Positions 8,812 to 15,685 of a stretch of 64,000 nucleotides of DNA are shown piece by piece. Under the pieces are notes generated by a model. The model made no database searches, was not told the DNA's origin, and was given only the letters and a program-made list of their open reading frames with translations. This stretch comes from CAVVYW01 sp963752605 (GTDB lineage Bacteria > Actinomycetota > Thermoleophilia > Solirubrobacterales > 70-9): the NCBI GenBank assembly GCA_963752605.1, contig CAVVYW010000005.1, positions 124,001 to 188,000 of the forward strand. The letters are read 5' to 3'. A program made the translations under genes and the position numbers. Numbering within the stretch: position 1 is the stretch's first letter; each line of letters opens with the position of its first letter.

Positions 8812-9180
8812 ATGCGACGCCTCGCAGCGATCCCGCTGGTCGCGGTGACCCTGGCCGGTTGCGGCGGCTCCGATGACGGCGACTCGTCCGGAGGTGGGCC
8901 GGCGCAGCTGGACCAGCCGATCGAGCTCGCCGACTGCACGGACTGGGAGGAGGGAACGGTGCAGGAGCGGCTGGGGACGATTCGCCAGATCCGAATCTTC
9001 ATCGGGGGCCCCGTGCCAGGCACCGGCGGCACGGGAATCACGCTCGACGACGAGAAGGCCTACGACCTGTTCGAGGAGGCCTGCTCGCACAGCGTCGCCC
9101 AGGGGTTCACCCTCTACAAGATCTATGTGCGCGCCGCCGCCTTCAACCCCGAGCTCCGGTCCGAACAGCCCGAAAACTGA
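8812..9180 (+). CDS. Small lipoprotein of unknown function
   Basis: This 122-residue protein starts at ATG 8812, just after the beta-helix gene stop at 8786. Two arginines, a hydrophobic core and the lipobox L-A-G-C with Cys17 make a type II signal peptide, so the mature protein should be lipid-anchored outside the membrane. A Gly/Ser/Asp-rich spacer follows, then a compact domain with two further cysteines (D-C-T-D-W and E-A-C-S-H). I do not recognise the domain. The short gap suggests co-expression with the beta-helix protein. Confidence 0.7.
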   Translation: MRRLAAIPLVAVTLAGCGGSDDGDSSGGGPAQLDQPIELADCTDWEEGTVQERLGTIRQIRIFIGGPVPGTGGTGITLDDEKAYDLFEEACSHSVAQGFTLYKIYVRAAAFNPELRSEQPEN

Positions 9181-9219
9181 CGGTGTAAGCGGCTGGCGCC
9201 GCGGCTAGCCTGCCGCGGG

Positions 9220-10176
9220 ATGCAGGCCTTCCGGTTCTCGAAGTGGTTCGGGATCGTCGGGGTGATCGTGGTGATGATCACGGTGGCGGTGATCGGGCTC
9301 ACGACAGATCCCACCGACCCGAATCCCAAGGGCACCTACGCGCTCATCTTCGGGATCGTCGGGGGCTTCATCGCGCTGATGCTCTTCTTCCAGGGGCGGG
9401 ACCTGGGCCGGGCGGAGGGCGAGACCAGGACGAGCACCGACCGGGCGGCGGCGAGCGGAGCCCACGACGTCGAGGACCCGACGACGATGGACGACGCGGA
9501 CCTCTGGGCCGCGATGGCGGTGAAGCCGCTCGACCGCGAGGCGACCGAGGCGCGGAAGGCGATGTGGGGCAGCGCCCGCAGCAGCCACCGGCTCGCGATC
9601 GTCATCTGCGCGCTGATCTTCCTCACGGTCCCGCCCGTCTATCTCTTCGAGACGTTCACGCCCCTCTATATAGGGGTGCCGCTGATCGTCCTCGCCGCGC
9701 TCTACGGCGGCGCCCGCGCGATTCGCAGCGGCGGCCAGATCGATCAGGGCTTCGACGCGGCCGCGGCGATGATGAAGCCGCTCGGTCTCGGGCTGGTGCA
9801 GCGGCCGGAGCTTCAGTTCGAGCCCCGGATGCCGCCGATGTGGGGGGCCAACGCCCGCCTGCGCGGGCCGATGGTCCTCGAGGGCAAGCGGCACGGTCGC
9901 TCCGTCTCTGTGAGCCAGGAGGACAGCGGCAGCGTCACCACGGTCAAGGGCTCGGCCCCGAGCTTCGAGGCCAAGGTCAGGGACGGCCGGCTGAGCGCGG
10001 GGAGGGAGGCTCCCGAGGAGATCACCGCGGCCCTGGGGGAGATCCCCGGCTCGGACAGCTGGAAGGGGGTCGAGGTCCGCGGCGGCCGCGGCGGGATCGT
10101 GGTCGAGCGCAAGCGCGGCCGCGAGCTGTGGCTGTGCGACCTGTGGCTGGCCGAGCGGCTTGCGAGCCAGCTCTGA
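9220..10176 (+). CDS. Membrane protein of unknown function
   Basis: This 318-residue protein has four predicted membrane segments in two pairs: about 9-29 and 41-58, then 125-145 and 147-166. An acidic linker containing D-D-A-D-L-W-A-A-M separates the pairs. The C-terminal 130 residues are soluble and mixed alpha/beta, with R-G-G-R-G-G-I-V-V-E-R-K-R. No catalytic motif is seen and I do not recognise the family. TAGCCT ends 8 bases before the ATG, so expression may be from a short-leader promoter of its own. The tRNA-Arg gene follows on the opposite strand. Confidence 0.7.
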   Translation: MQAFRFSKWFGIVGVIVVMITVAVIGLTTDPTDPNPKGTYALIFGIVGGFIALMLFFQGRDLGRAEGETRTSTDRAAASGAHDVEDPTTMDDADLWAAMAVKPLDREATEARKAMWGSARSSHRLAIVICALIFLTVPPVYLFETFTPLYIGVPLIVLAALYGGARAIRSGGQIDQGFDAAAAMMKPLGLGLVQRPELQFEPRMPPMWGANARLRGPMVLEGKRHGRSVSVSQEDSGSVTTVKGSAPSFEAKVRDGRLSAGREAPEEITAALGEIPGSDSWKGVEVRGGRGGIVVERKRGRELWLCDLWLAERLASQL

Positions 10177-10190
10177 GCCCCGCTTGAGAG

Positions 10191-10263
10191 CGCCCCCGGG
10201 AGGACTCGAACCTCCGGCCTAAGGGTTAGAAACCCTTCGCTCTATCCACTGAGCTACGGGGGC
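10191..10263 (-). tRNA. tRNA-Arg (anticodon TCT)
   Basis: On the minus strand the acceptor GCCCCCG (10263-10257) pairs fully with CGGGGGC (10198-10192), with discriminator G at 10191. The D arm is AGCTCAGTGGATAGAGC, the anticodon arm AAGGGTTTCTAACCCTT gives anticodon TCT, and the T arm is CGGAGGTTCGAGTCCTCCG. All stems pair well. CCA is not encoded. Confidence 0.95.
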
Positions 10264-10317
10264 CGATCTGCAGATCTAACGGTACGCGGTCAGTCCGGCA
10301 GATCGGGCGCAACGAAG

Positions 10318-10773
10318 TCACGCCGCCTCATCGTCCTCCTGGTGCGCCCGGGTCACGGAGCGCACCGCGTGGCAGTTCGCGCATACGAGTTCGCACTTCT
10401 TGACCTCTTCGAGGATGAGCCTCCGGCTTCCGTGCCGGACGAGGTGTCCGAGACTGTTGACCTTCACCGATCCGGGCAGGTGATCCCAGTGCATGGCTGC
10501 TGGATGAAAGACCTGACCACAGTCAGCGCAAGGGCGGCCTGCTTTGAGGCTGGTATACCAGTCCCGAAACTCGCGCTGGCGACGTTGGTTGTGCGCATAT
10601 CGACGTTCCTTATTGGCCTGATAATGCGCCGCCGCATAGGCCGCCCTGCAGGGCTTGCACCACGACTGATACCCGTCCCGCCAGTGGCGATGGAAGTCCG
10701 CGACTGGCTTCGCCTCCCCACATCGCCTTGGCGTTTTGCGGCCACGCCGCGTCGCCGTGCACGAGACCTCCAT
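10318..10773 (-). CDS. HNH endonuclease-like zinc protein
   Basis: This 151-residue basic protein has an N-terminal C18 / C39-x2-C42 zinc-finger-like part and a C-terminal HNH module. The module consists of C82-x2-C85, the D97-H98 pair in M-H-W-D-H, then C131-x2-C134-H135 with N133. This matches small stand-alone HNH proteins common in actinobacterial and phage genomes; nuclease activity is inferred. It sits alone between tRNA-Arg and tRNA-His on the opposite strand to its neighbours, a typical position for a mobile or horizontally acquired gene, but no integrase or repeats are seen. Confidence 0.78.
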   Translation of the reverse strand: MEVSCTATRRGRKTPRRCGEAKPVADFHRHWRDGYQSWCKPCRAAYAAAHYQANKERRYAHNQRRQREFRDWYTSLKAGRPCADCGQVFHPAAMHWDHLPGSVKVNSLGHLVRHGSRRLILEEVKKCELVCANCHAVRSVTRAHQEDDEAA

Positions 10774-10800
10774 CTAGACCGCTAGATTTGAAGCAGTCCT

Positions 10801-10874
10801 GGTGGGCGTAGCTCAGTTGGTAGAGCTCCTGGTTGTGGTCCAGGTGGTCGCCGGTTCGAGTCCGGTCGCTCACC
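10801..10874 (+). tRNA. tRNA-His (anticodon GTG)
   Basis: The acceptor GTGGGCG (10802-10808) pairs with CGCTCAC (10867-10873). The preceding G10801 can serve as the G-1 typical of tRNA-His, opposite C10874. The anticodon arm CCTGG-TTGTGGT-CCAGG gives GTG. D and T arms are complete and CCA is not encoded. Confidence 0.95.
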
Positions 10875-10912
10875 CTCCGGTTGCTTGCTTGGACTGTGCG
10901 CCCCTGGGGCGC

Positions 10913-10942
10913 TTGACACGTTCCCCACCAGAGGAATAGGGT
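10913..10942 (+). promoter_or_regulatory. Sigma-70-type promoter before the epoxide hydrolase genes
   Basis: A perfect TTGACA (10913-10918) and TAGGGT (10937-10942) are separated by 18 bases. They lie about 100 bases upstream of the ATG at 11046. This is one of the clearest -35/-10 pairs in the window. Confidence 0.55.
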
Positions 10943-11045
10943 TGGCCCCCTGGCGCGATGGCGCCGTTTGCTTCGACTCCGTCTGCGCCCCGCAATCGAG
11001 CGCGGGCCTTCACCGGCCCCCGCAGTCGCAAGTCAGGAGCCGCAG

Positions 11046-12281
11046 ATGGACGCCTCAGCCTCGACCCCAAGGGCCGCCGCCGATCAGGCGAGGGCCGAAA
11101 ACGGCGCAATCCGCCCCTTTCAAGTAGATATTCCGCAAGAGGACCTGGACGAGCTCCGCCGCCGCATCACCGCGACGCGGTGGCCCAGCAAGGAGCTGGT
11201 CGACGACCGCTCGCAGGGCGTGCAGCTGGCGACGATGCAGGAACTCGCGCGCTACTGGACGATGGACTACGACTGGCGCAGGTGCGAGGAGAGACTGAAC
11301 GCGCTCCCGCAGTTCACAACCGAGATCGACGGGGCAGAGATCCACTTCATCCACGTGCGCTCCGAGCACGAGGACGCGATGCCGCTGATCATGACGCACG
11401 GCTGGCCCGGCTCGGTCGTCGAGCTGCTGGAGACCGTCGGCCCGCTCACCGACCCGACCGCTCACGGCGGCGCTCCCGAGGACGCATTCCACCTGGTGCT
11501 GCCGTCCATGCCCGGCTACGGCTTCTCGGCCGAGCCCGCCGAGCTCGGCTGGAACGCCGGCCGCATCGCGCAGGCCTGGGCGGAGCTGATGCGCCGCCTC
11601 GGCTACACGCGCTACGTCGCCCAGGGGGGCGACGTGGGCGCCGCCGTCACGGACCTGATGGGCCGCCAGGCCCCGGAGGGGCTCGTCGGCATTCACACGA
11701 ACATACTCGTGGCGGCGCTGGCCATCGCCGATCAGCTGCCGGCGGAATCAGAGGAGGAACGCGCAGCGGGCGATGCGTTCGCCACATTCAAGGAGGATGG
11801 CTTCGGCTACTTCCTGGAGATGGCCACGCGGCCGCAGACGATCGGTTACGCCCTGCAGGACTCACCCGTCGCCATGGCCGCCTGGATGCTCGACCACGAC
11901 ACGGACAGCTACTACAAGTTCTCCGGCGCCTTCGTCGACGACGAGCCCACGGGCAATCTCACCCGGGACCACGTCCTCGACAACATCACGACGTACTGGC
12001 TGACGGGCACCGGCACCACGACGGCGCGGTCGTACTGGGAGGACGGACGAGCCCAAGCTGAAGCGGCTGCGTCCGGCCAGCCTCCTCCGGAGCTCTCGAT
12101 CCCGGTCGCCTTCACCACGTTCCCCGGCGAGATCTTCGCGTCTCCGCGGAGCTGGGTCGAGGCGGTGTATCCCACTCTCGCCTACTTCAACGAGGTGGAG
12201 AAGGGCGGCCACTTCGCCGCCTTTGAGGAGCCCCAGCTGTTCTCGGAGGAGCTCCGGGCCGCCTTCAGCTCGGTGCGTTGA
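11046..12281 (+). CDS. Epoxide hydrolase (EHN-domain type), paralogue 1
   Basis: This 411-residue protein starts at ATG 11046 behind a CAGGAG ribosome site. It has the N-terminal epoxide hydrolase domain (F-Q-V-D-I-P-x4-L-D-E-L-R-R-R near residue 24) and an alpha/beta hydrolase core with H-G-W-P-G-S. The nucleophile Asp196 lies in G-G-D-V-G-A and the catalytic His389 in K-G-G-H-F-A-A. The residue after the nucleophile is Val, where the paralogue downstream has the usual Trp. Family members hydrolyse epoxides to diols. The protein is cytosolic and the substrate unknown. A paralogue follows after 27 bases. Confidence 0.9.
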   Translation: MDASASTPRAAADQARAENGAIRPFQVDIPQEDLDELRRRITATRWPSKELVDDRSQGVQLATMQELARYWTMDYDWRRCEERLNALPQFTTEIDGAEIHFIHVRSEHEDAMPLIMTHGWPGSVVELLETVGPLTDPTAHGGAPEDAFHLVLPSMPGYGFSAEPAELGWNAGRIAQAWAELMRRLGYTRYVAQGGDVGAAVTDLMGRQAPEGLVGIHTNILVAALAIADQLPAESEEERAAGDAFATFKEDGFGYFLEMATRPQTIGYALQDSPVAMAAWMLDHDTDSYYKFSGAFVDDEPTGNLTRDHVLDNITTYWLTGTGTTTARSYWEDGRAQAEAAASGQPPPELSIPVAFTTFPGEIFASPRSWVEAVYPTLAYFNEVEKGGHFAAFEEPQLFSEELRAAFSSVR

Positions 12282-12308
12282 ATCGCGCCACCATCAAAGG
12301 AGGGCGTC

Positions 12309-13523
12309 ATGACTAGCACGACCGTCAAGGCCGCAACCGAGATCCGCCCCTTCCACATCGACATTCCGGACGAAGCTCTGGACGGCCTCCGTCGACGCAT
12401 CAAGGCTACGAACTGGCCCGAACGAGAGACCGTCGGCGATTCGTCACAGGGGGTGCAGCTCGAGACGATCCAGGAGCTGGCGCGCTACTGGGCGACGGAC
12501 TACGACTGGCGCACGTGCGAGGCGAAGCTGGACGCCCTCCCGCAGTTCATGACCGAGATCGACGGCCTCGACATCCACTTCATCCACGTCGAGTCGCGTC
12601 ACGAGGACGCGTTGCCTCTCATCGTCACGCATGGATGGCCCGGCTCCATCATCGAACAGCTGAAGATCATCGATCGGCTGACCGATCCAACGGCCCACGG
12701 CGGCCACGCCGAGGACGCTTTCGACATCGTTATCCCATCCATGCCCGGCTACGGGTTCTCCGGCAAGCCGACGAGCACTGGCTGGGGTCCCGAGCGCATC
12801 GGCCAAGCCTGGGCAGAACTGATGAAGCGGCTCGGCTACAGCCACTACGTTGCCCAGGGCGGCGACTGGGGTGCGTTCGTTGTCGACCAGATGGGCTTGC
12901 AGGAACCCGCGGGATTGCTGGCCATCCACACCAACATGCCTGCCACCGTTCCTGCTGACGTCGACAAGGCTGTTCAGGCCGGCGACCCGCCGCCATCCGG
13001 TCTCTCAGCCGAGGAACGACGCGCCTATGAGCAGCTGGACAGAACGTTCAAGCAGGTCGAGTACGCCGTGATGATGGCGGCACGCCCACAGACCTTGTAC
13101 GGCATCGTGGATTCACCCGTCGGCCTGGCCGCCTGGCTTCTCGACCACAACGATGCCGGCGGCCAGCCAGCCGCGGCGGTCGCCTCGGCTTTGAACCGGA
13201 CGACGAGTGCGAACGGCGAACTGACGCGTGACGAGATCCTCGACAACATCACCCTGTATTGGCTGACGAACACGGGAGTCTCTGCGTCTCGTCTCTATTG
13301 GGAATACAAGGGAGGCTTTTTCAACGCCAAGGGCGTCTCACTTCCGGTGGCCGTAAGCGTCTTTCCGGGCGAGCAGTATCAGGCGCCGCGGAGTTGGGCG
13401 GAGCAGGCGTACCCCAACCTCATCTACTTCAACGAGGTCGACAAGGGCGGCCACTTCGCCGCCTGGGAGGAGCCCGAGCTGTTCTCGGAGGAGCTCCGGG
13501 CCGCGTTCAGCTCGGTGCGCTGA
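12309..13523 (+). CDS. Epoxide hydrolase (EHN-domain type), paralogue 2
   Basis: This 404-residue protein is clearly homologous to the preceding gene over its whole length, so the pair arose by tandem duplication. It has the EHN domain at the N-terminus (F-H-I-D-I-P-D-E-A-L-D), H-G-W-P-G-S, nucleophile Asp186 in G-G-D-W-G-A, and His382 in K-G-G-H-F-A-A. A strong AAAGGAGGG ribosome site precedes the ATG. It should hydrolyse epoxides via an Asp-ester intermediate. Divergence around the cap region (about 215-300) suggests different substrates for the two copies. Confidence 0.92.
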   Translation: MTSTTVKAATEIRPFHIDIPDEALDGLRRRIKATNWPERETVGDSSQGVQLETIQELARYWATDYDWRTCEAKLDALPQFMTEIDGLDIHFIHVESRHEDALPLIVTHGWPGSIIEQLKIIDRLTDPTAHGGHAEDAFDIVIPSMPGYGFSGKPTSTGWGPERIGQAWAELMKRLGYSHYVAQGGDWGAFVVDQMGLQEPAGLLAIHTNMPATVPADVDKAVQAGDPPPSGLSAEERRAYEQLDRTFKQVEYAVMMAARPQTLYGIVDSPVGLAAWLLDHNDAGGQPAAAVASALNRTTSANGELTRDEILDNITLYWLTNTGVSASRLYWEYKGGFFNAKGVSLPVAVSVFPGEQYQAPRSWAEQAYPNLIYFNEVDKGGHFAAWEEPELFSEELRAAFSSVR

Positions 13524-13562
13524 GAACGTCGCGCTGCGAGCCAAGTTGCTCTCAGCGCAGCG

Positions 13563-13568
13563 TATGGT
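13563..13568 (+). promoter_or_regulatory. -10 box TATGGT for the RraA-family gene
   Basis: TATGGT ends 6 bases before the GTG at 13575, the spacing expected for a leaderless mRNA. No good -35 is visible, so this is tentative. Confidence 0.35.
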
Positions 13569-13574
13569 GCTGGC

Positions 13575-14225
13575 GTGCACCCGATAGAGGGCCTCGCGAC
13601 CGCCGACCTCGTCGACGCCATAGGGCGGCTCCATCGGCATCGCTGCCACATCCTCGACCTCGTCAGCCCGACTCCTGGGCGCGTTCTGTTCGGCCCGGCA
13701 GTGACCATCTCCTACTTTCCAAGCTGCTCCGTTGCCCTCGATCCGGAGCGCTACAACCTTGCGAACCTCTTCTATGAGGCCGTCGGCGACGAGCCGGAGG
13801 GCAAGGTGGTGGTCCTGGCGAGCAACGGCTACACCGACTCGTCCATGGGCGGCGGTACGAAGCTCTCGCGGTTGCAGGTCCACGGGTGCGCGGGCGTGAT
13901 CACCGACGGCCGCCTGCGTGACTTCGACGAGCTCGCCCGCTATGACTTCGCCGCGTACTGCTCTGGCGAAGCGACCAAGTGGGGCGGAGGGGAAGTGACG
14001 GCATTCCAGGCGAACGTGCCGGTAGTCCTCTCGGGGGTCGGGGTGTTTCCCGGGTTTTACGTGTTCGCCGACAGCTCCGGGGCCGTGGTGATCCCTGACA
14101 CGCAGATCGACGATGTTCTGGCTGGGGCTCGGGCGGTCAACGACGAGGACGCGGGCTTCCGCGAGCAGATTGCCACCGAGCGTTTGGGAGCGCCGCCGGG
14201 GAAGCGGAGGCAGGGGGAGCGATGA
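13575..14225 (+). CDS. RraA-family protein (HMG aldolase / oxaloacetate decarboxylase-like)
   Basis: This 216-residue protein starts at GTG 13575. It shows the RraA fold signature: a G-G-G-T-K-L-S segment at 92-98 and D111-G-R113-x2-D116 in V-I-T-D-G-R-L-R-D, the residues that bind the divalent metal and the keto acid in class II pyruvate aldolases of this family. Members include 4-hydroxy-4-methyl-2-oxoglutarate aldolase as well as the RNase E inhibitor RraA. The position after two epoxide hydrolases favours a catabolic enzyme over an RNase regulator. That choice is inference. Confidence 0.8.
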   Translation: MHPIEGLATADLVDAIGRLHRHRCHILDLVSPTPGRVLFGPAVTISYFPSCSVALDPERYNLANLFYEAVGDEPEGKVVVLASNGYTDSSMGGGTKLSRLQVHGCAGVITDGRLRDFDELARYDFAAYCSGEATKWGGGEVTAFQANVPVVLSGVGVFPGFYVFADSSGAVVIPDTQIDDVLAGARAVNDEDAGFREQIATERLGAPPGKRRQGER

Positions 14226-14244
14226 CGATCGAAGGGAGGCCGAA

Positions 14245-14724
14245 ATGAGCGACGAGGTCGAGATCACCAACCACCGCGCCGATGCCGCGCAGAACGAGTC
14301 CCTGATCGGCATGGCGCGCATGGGCGCGGACGCGTTTGGGTACACGGCGGAGCTGCGCATCGACCGCGGTCTCGCGCAGCTCCTTCGACTGCGGGTCTCA
14401 CAACTCAACAACTGCAGCTACTGCCTCAACCTCCACTACGAGGCCGCCCGCGACGCTGGGATCCCGCGCGCGAAGATCGACACGCTGACCGCGTGGTGGG
14501 AGACCGATCTGCACTCCGAGGCAGAGCAGGCCGCCCTCCGCTACACCGAAGCGCTTACTCGGGCCCCCGATACGGATGCTGATCAGGCCTTCCAGCGCTT
14601 CCACGACGGGCTGGCGAAGCACTTCGACGCCGAGAAGATCCTCGAGATCATCGGTGTCGTCGTGAACATGAACGTGTGGACCCGGCTGAAGCTTGCCGAG
14701 GGGGCGAAGCCGGGGCTGGGCTGA
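14245..14724 (+). CDS. Carboxymuconolactone decarboxylase / AhpD-like protein
   Basis: This 159-residue protein starts at ATG 14245 behind GAAGGGAGG. It carries C57-S-Y-C60-x3-H64 in N-N-C-S-Y-C-L-N-L-H, the redox CxxC-H motif of the AhpD branch of the CMD family. Those proteins act as alkylhydroperoxidase partners or as decarboxylases. With the CxxC present, a peroxidase or disulfide-reductase role is more likely than lactone decarboxylation. The gene follows the RraA-family gene by 19 bases and is probably co-transcribed. Confidence 0.85.
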   Translation: MSDEVEITNHRADAAQNESLIGMARMGADAFGYTAELRIDRGLAQLLRLRVSQLNNCSYCLNLHYEAARDAGIPRAKIDTLTAWWETDLHSEAEQAALRYTEALTRAPDTDADQAFQRFHDGLAKHFDAEKILEIIGVVVNMNVWTRLKLAEGAKPGLG

Positions 14725-14749
14725 GCCGAGTCAGTATTTTTCCCCGGGG

Positions 14750-14778
14750 TTGCAGGGGACCCGATCCTTGCCTACTAT
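14750..14778 (+). promoter_or_regulatory. Promoter for the trypsin-like protease gene, leaderless
   Basis: TTGCAG (14750-14755) and TACTAT (14773-14778) are separated by exactly 17 bases. The -10 box ends 6 bases before the GTG at 14785, so the mRNA should begin at the start codon. Confidence 0.6.
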
Positions 14779-14784
14779 CGGTCC

Positions 14785-15660
14785 GTGCGCAGAAGTTGGG
14801 AGGTTCTTGTTCTCGTCGTGATCGTCTCCGCCGTCGCCGCCGCGGCGGCTCAGGCGCGGCCGGTCGCTCACGACAACAAGCAGTCGCGAGATGAAGTCGT
14901 TCGCTACTGGACGGCCGAGCGCATGAAGAACGCGAAGCCGGCGGAGCGCGTCGCGGGGCAGTCGCCGAAGGCGAGGCCGGGCGGCGGCACGGCTGCCGGC
15001 ACCGCTACCGAGGTCCCGCTGCCGTACCCGAGCGCCGCGGGCAAGGTCTTCTTCACGGACAGCGGGGTCAACTACGTCTGCTCGGGGAGCGCGATCCTGA
15101 GCACCAACGAGAGCGTCGTCTGGACCGCCGGTCATTGCGTGAACGAGGGGCCCGGCGCCTACTACACGAACTTCATGTTCGTTCCGGCCTACCGGGACGG
15201 CGCGGCGCCGTACGGCAAGTTCGTCGCGCCGACGCTGCTCACCACCTCCGGCTGGCAGACGAGTGGTGAGTTCGGGGTCGACCTCGGCGCCGCCGTCGTG
15301 GGCACCAACGAGTCGGGCCAGTCGCTGACCGACGCGGTCGCGGAGCTCCCGCTCGCCTTCAACTCCGTCCGCAACCAGAGCTACAGCCTCTATGGCTATC
15401 CCGCCGCCAAGAAGTTCAGCGGGCAGCGGATGTACGTCTGCAACACCGCTTGGTCGAGGGACGACACCTCCACCACACCCGACACGATGGGTGTTCCCTG
15501 CAACATGACGGGCGGCTCCAGCGGCGGCGGCTGGGTCACCGCGGGGGGATCGGTCGCGTCGGTTGTCAGCTACGGCTACTCGAGCCTGAAGAACGTGCTC
15601 TTCGGTCCGCATCAGGAGACCGAGGCGCTGCAGCTCTACACGGCTGCGCAGACTCAGTAG
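14785..15660 (+). CDS. Exported trypsin-like serine protease
   Basis: This 291-residue protein starts at GTG 14785. Two arginines and a long hydrophobic stretch ending A-Q-A form a signal peptide, followed by a propeptide-like region to about residue 80. The chymotrypsin-fold triad is visible: His117 in T-A-G-H-C, Asp166 in G-V-D-L-G, and Ser246 in G-G-S-S-G-G-G. The residue before the nucleophile is Ser instead of the usual Asp, as in some bacterial V8/trypsin-like enzymes. Cysteines flank His117 and lie near 85, suggesting disulfides. It should be an extracellular endopeptidase. It converges on the CocE-type gene 13 bases away. Confidence 0.88.
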   Translation: MRRSWEVLVLVVIVSAVAAAAAQARPVAHDNKQSRDEVVRYWTAERMKNAKPAERVAGQSPKARPGGGTAAGTATEVPLPYPSAAGKVFFTDSGVNYVCSGSAILSTNESVVWTAGHCVNEGPGAYYTNFMFVPAYRDGAAPYGKFVAPTLLTTSGWQTSGEFGVDLGAAVVGTNESGQSLTDAVAELPLAFNSVRNQSYSLYGYPAAKKFSGQRMYVCNTAWSRDDTSTTPDTMGVPCNMTGGSSGGGWVTAGGSVASVVSYGYSSLKNVLFGPHQETEALQLYTAAQTQ

Positions 15661-15666
15661 GGACGC

Positions 15667-15685
15667 CCCGGGCTCAGGTCCCGGG
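15667..15685. terminator. Hairpin between convergent genes
   Basis: CCCGGG at 15667-15672 and again at 15680-15685 can pair around a 7-base loop. It lies directly after the protease stop and overlaps the 3' end of the convergent gene, so it could terminate both. There is no U tract. Confidence 0.35.

Noticed and set aside
10318..10773. A prophage or integrative element around the HNH gene
   Set aside because: No integrase, phage structural gene, direct repeat or composition shift was found on either side; the neighbours are ordinary tRNA and chromosomal genes.
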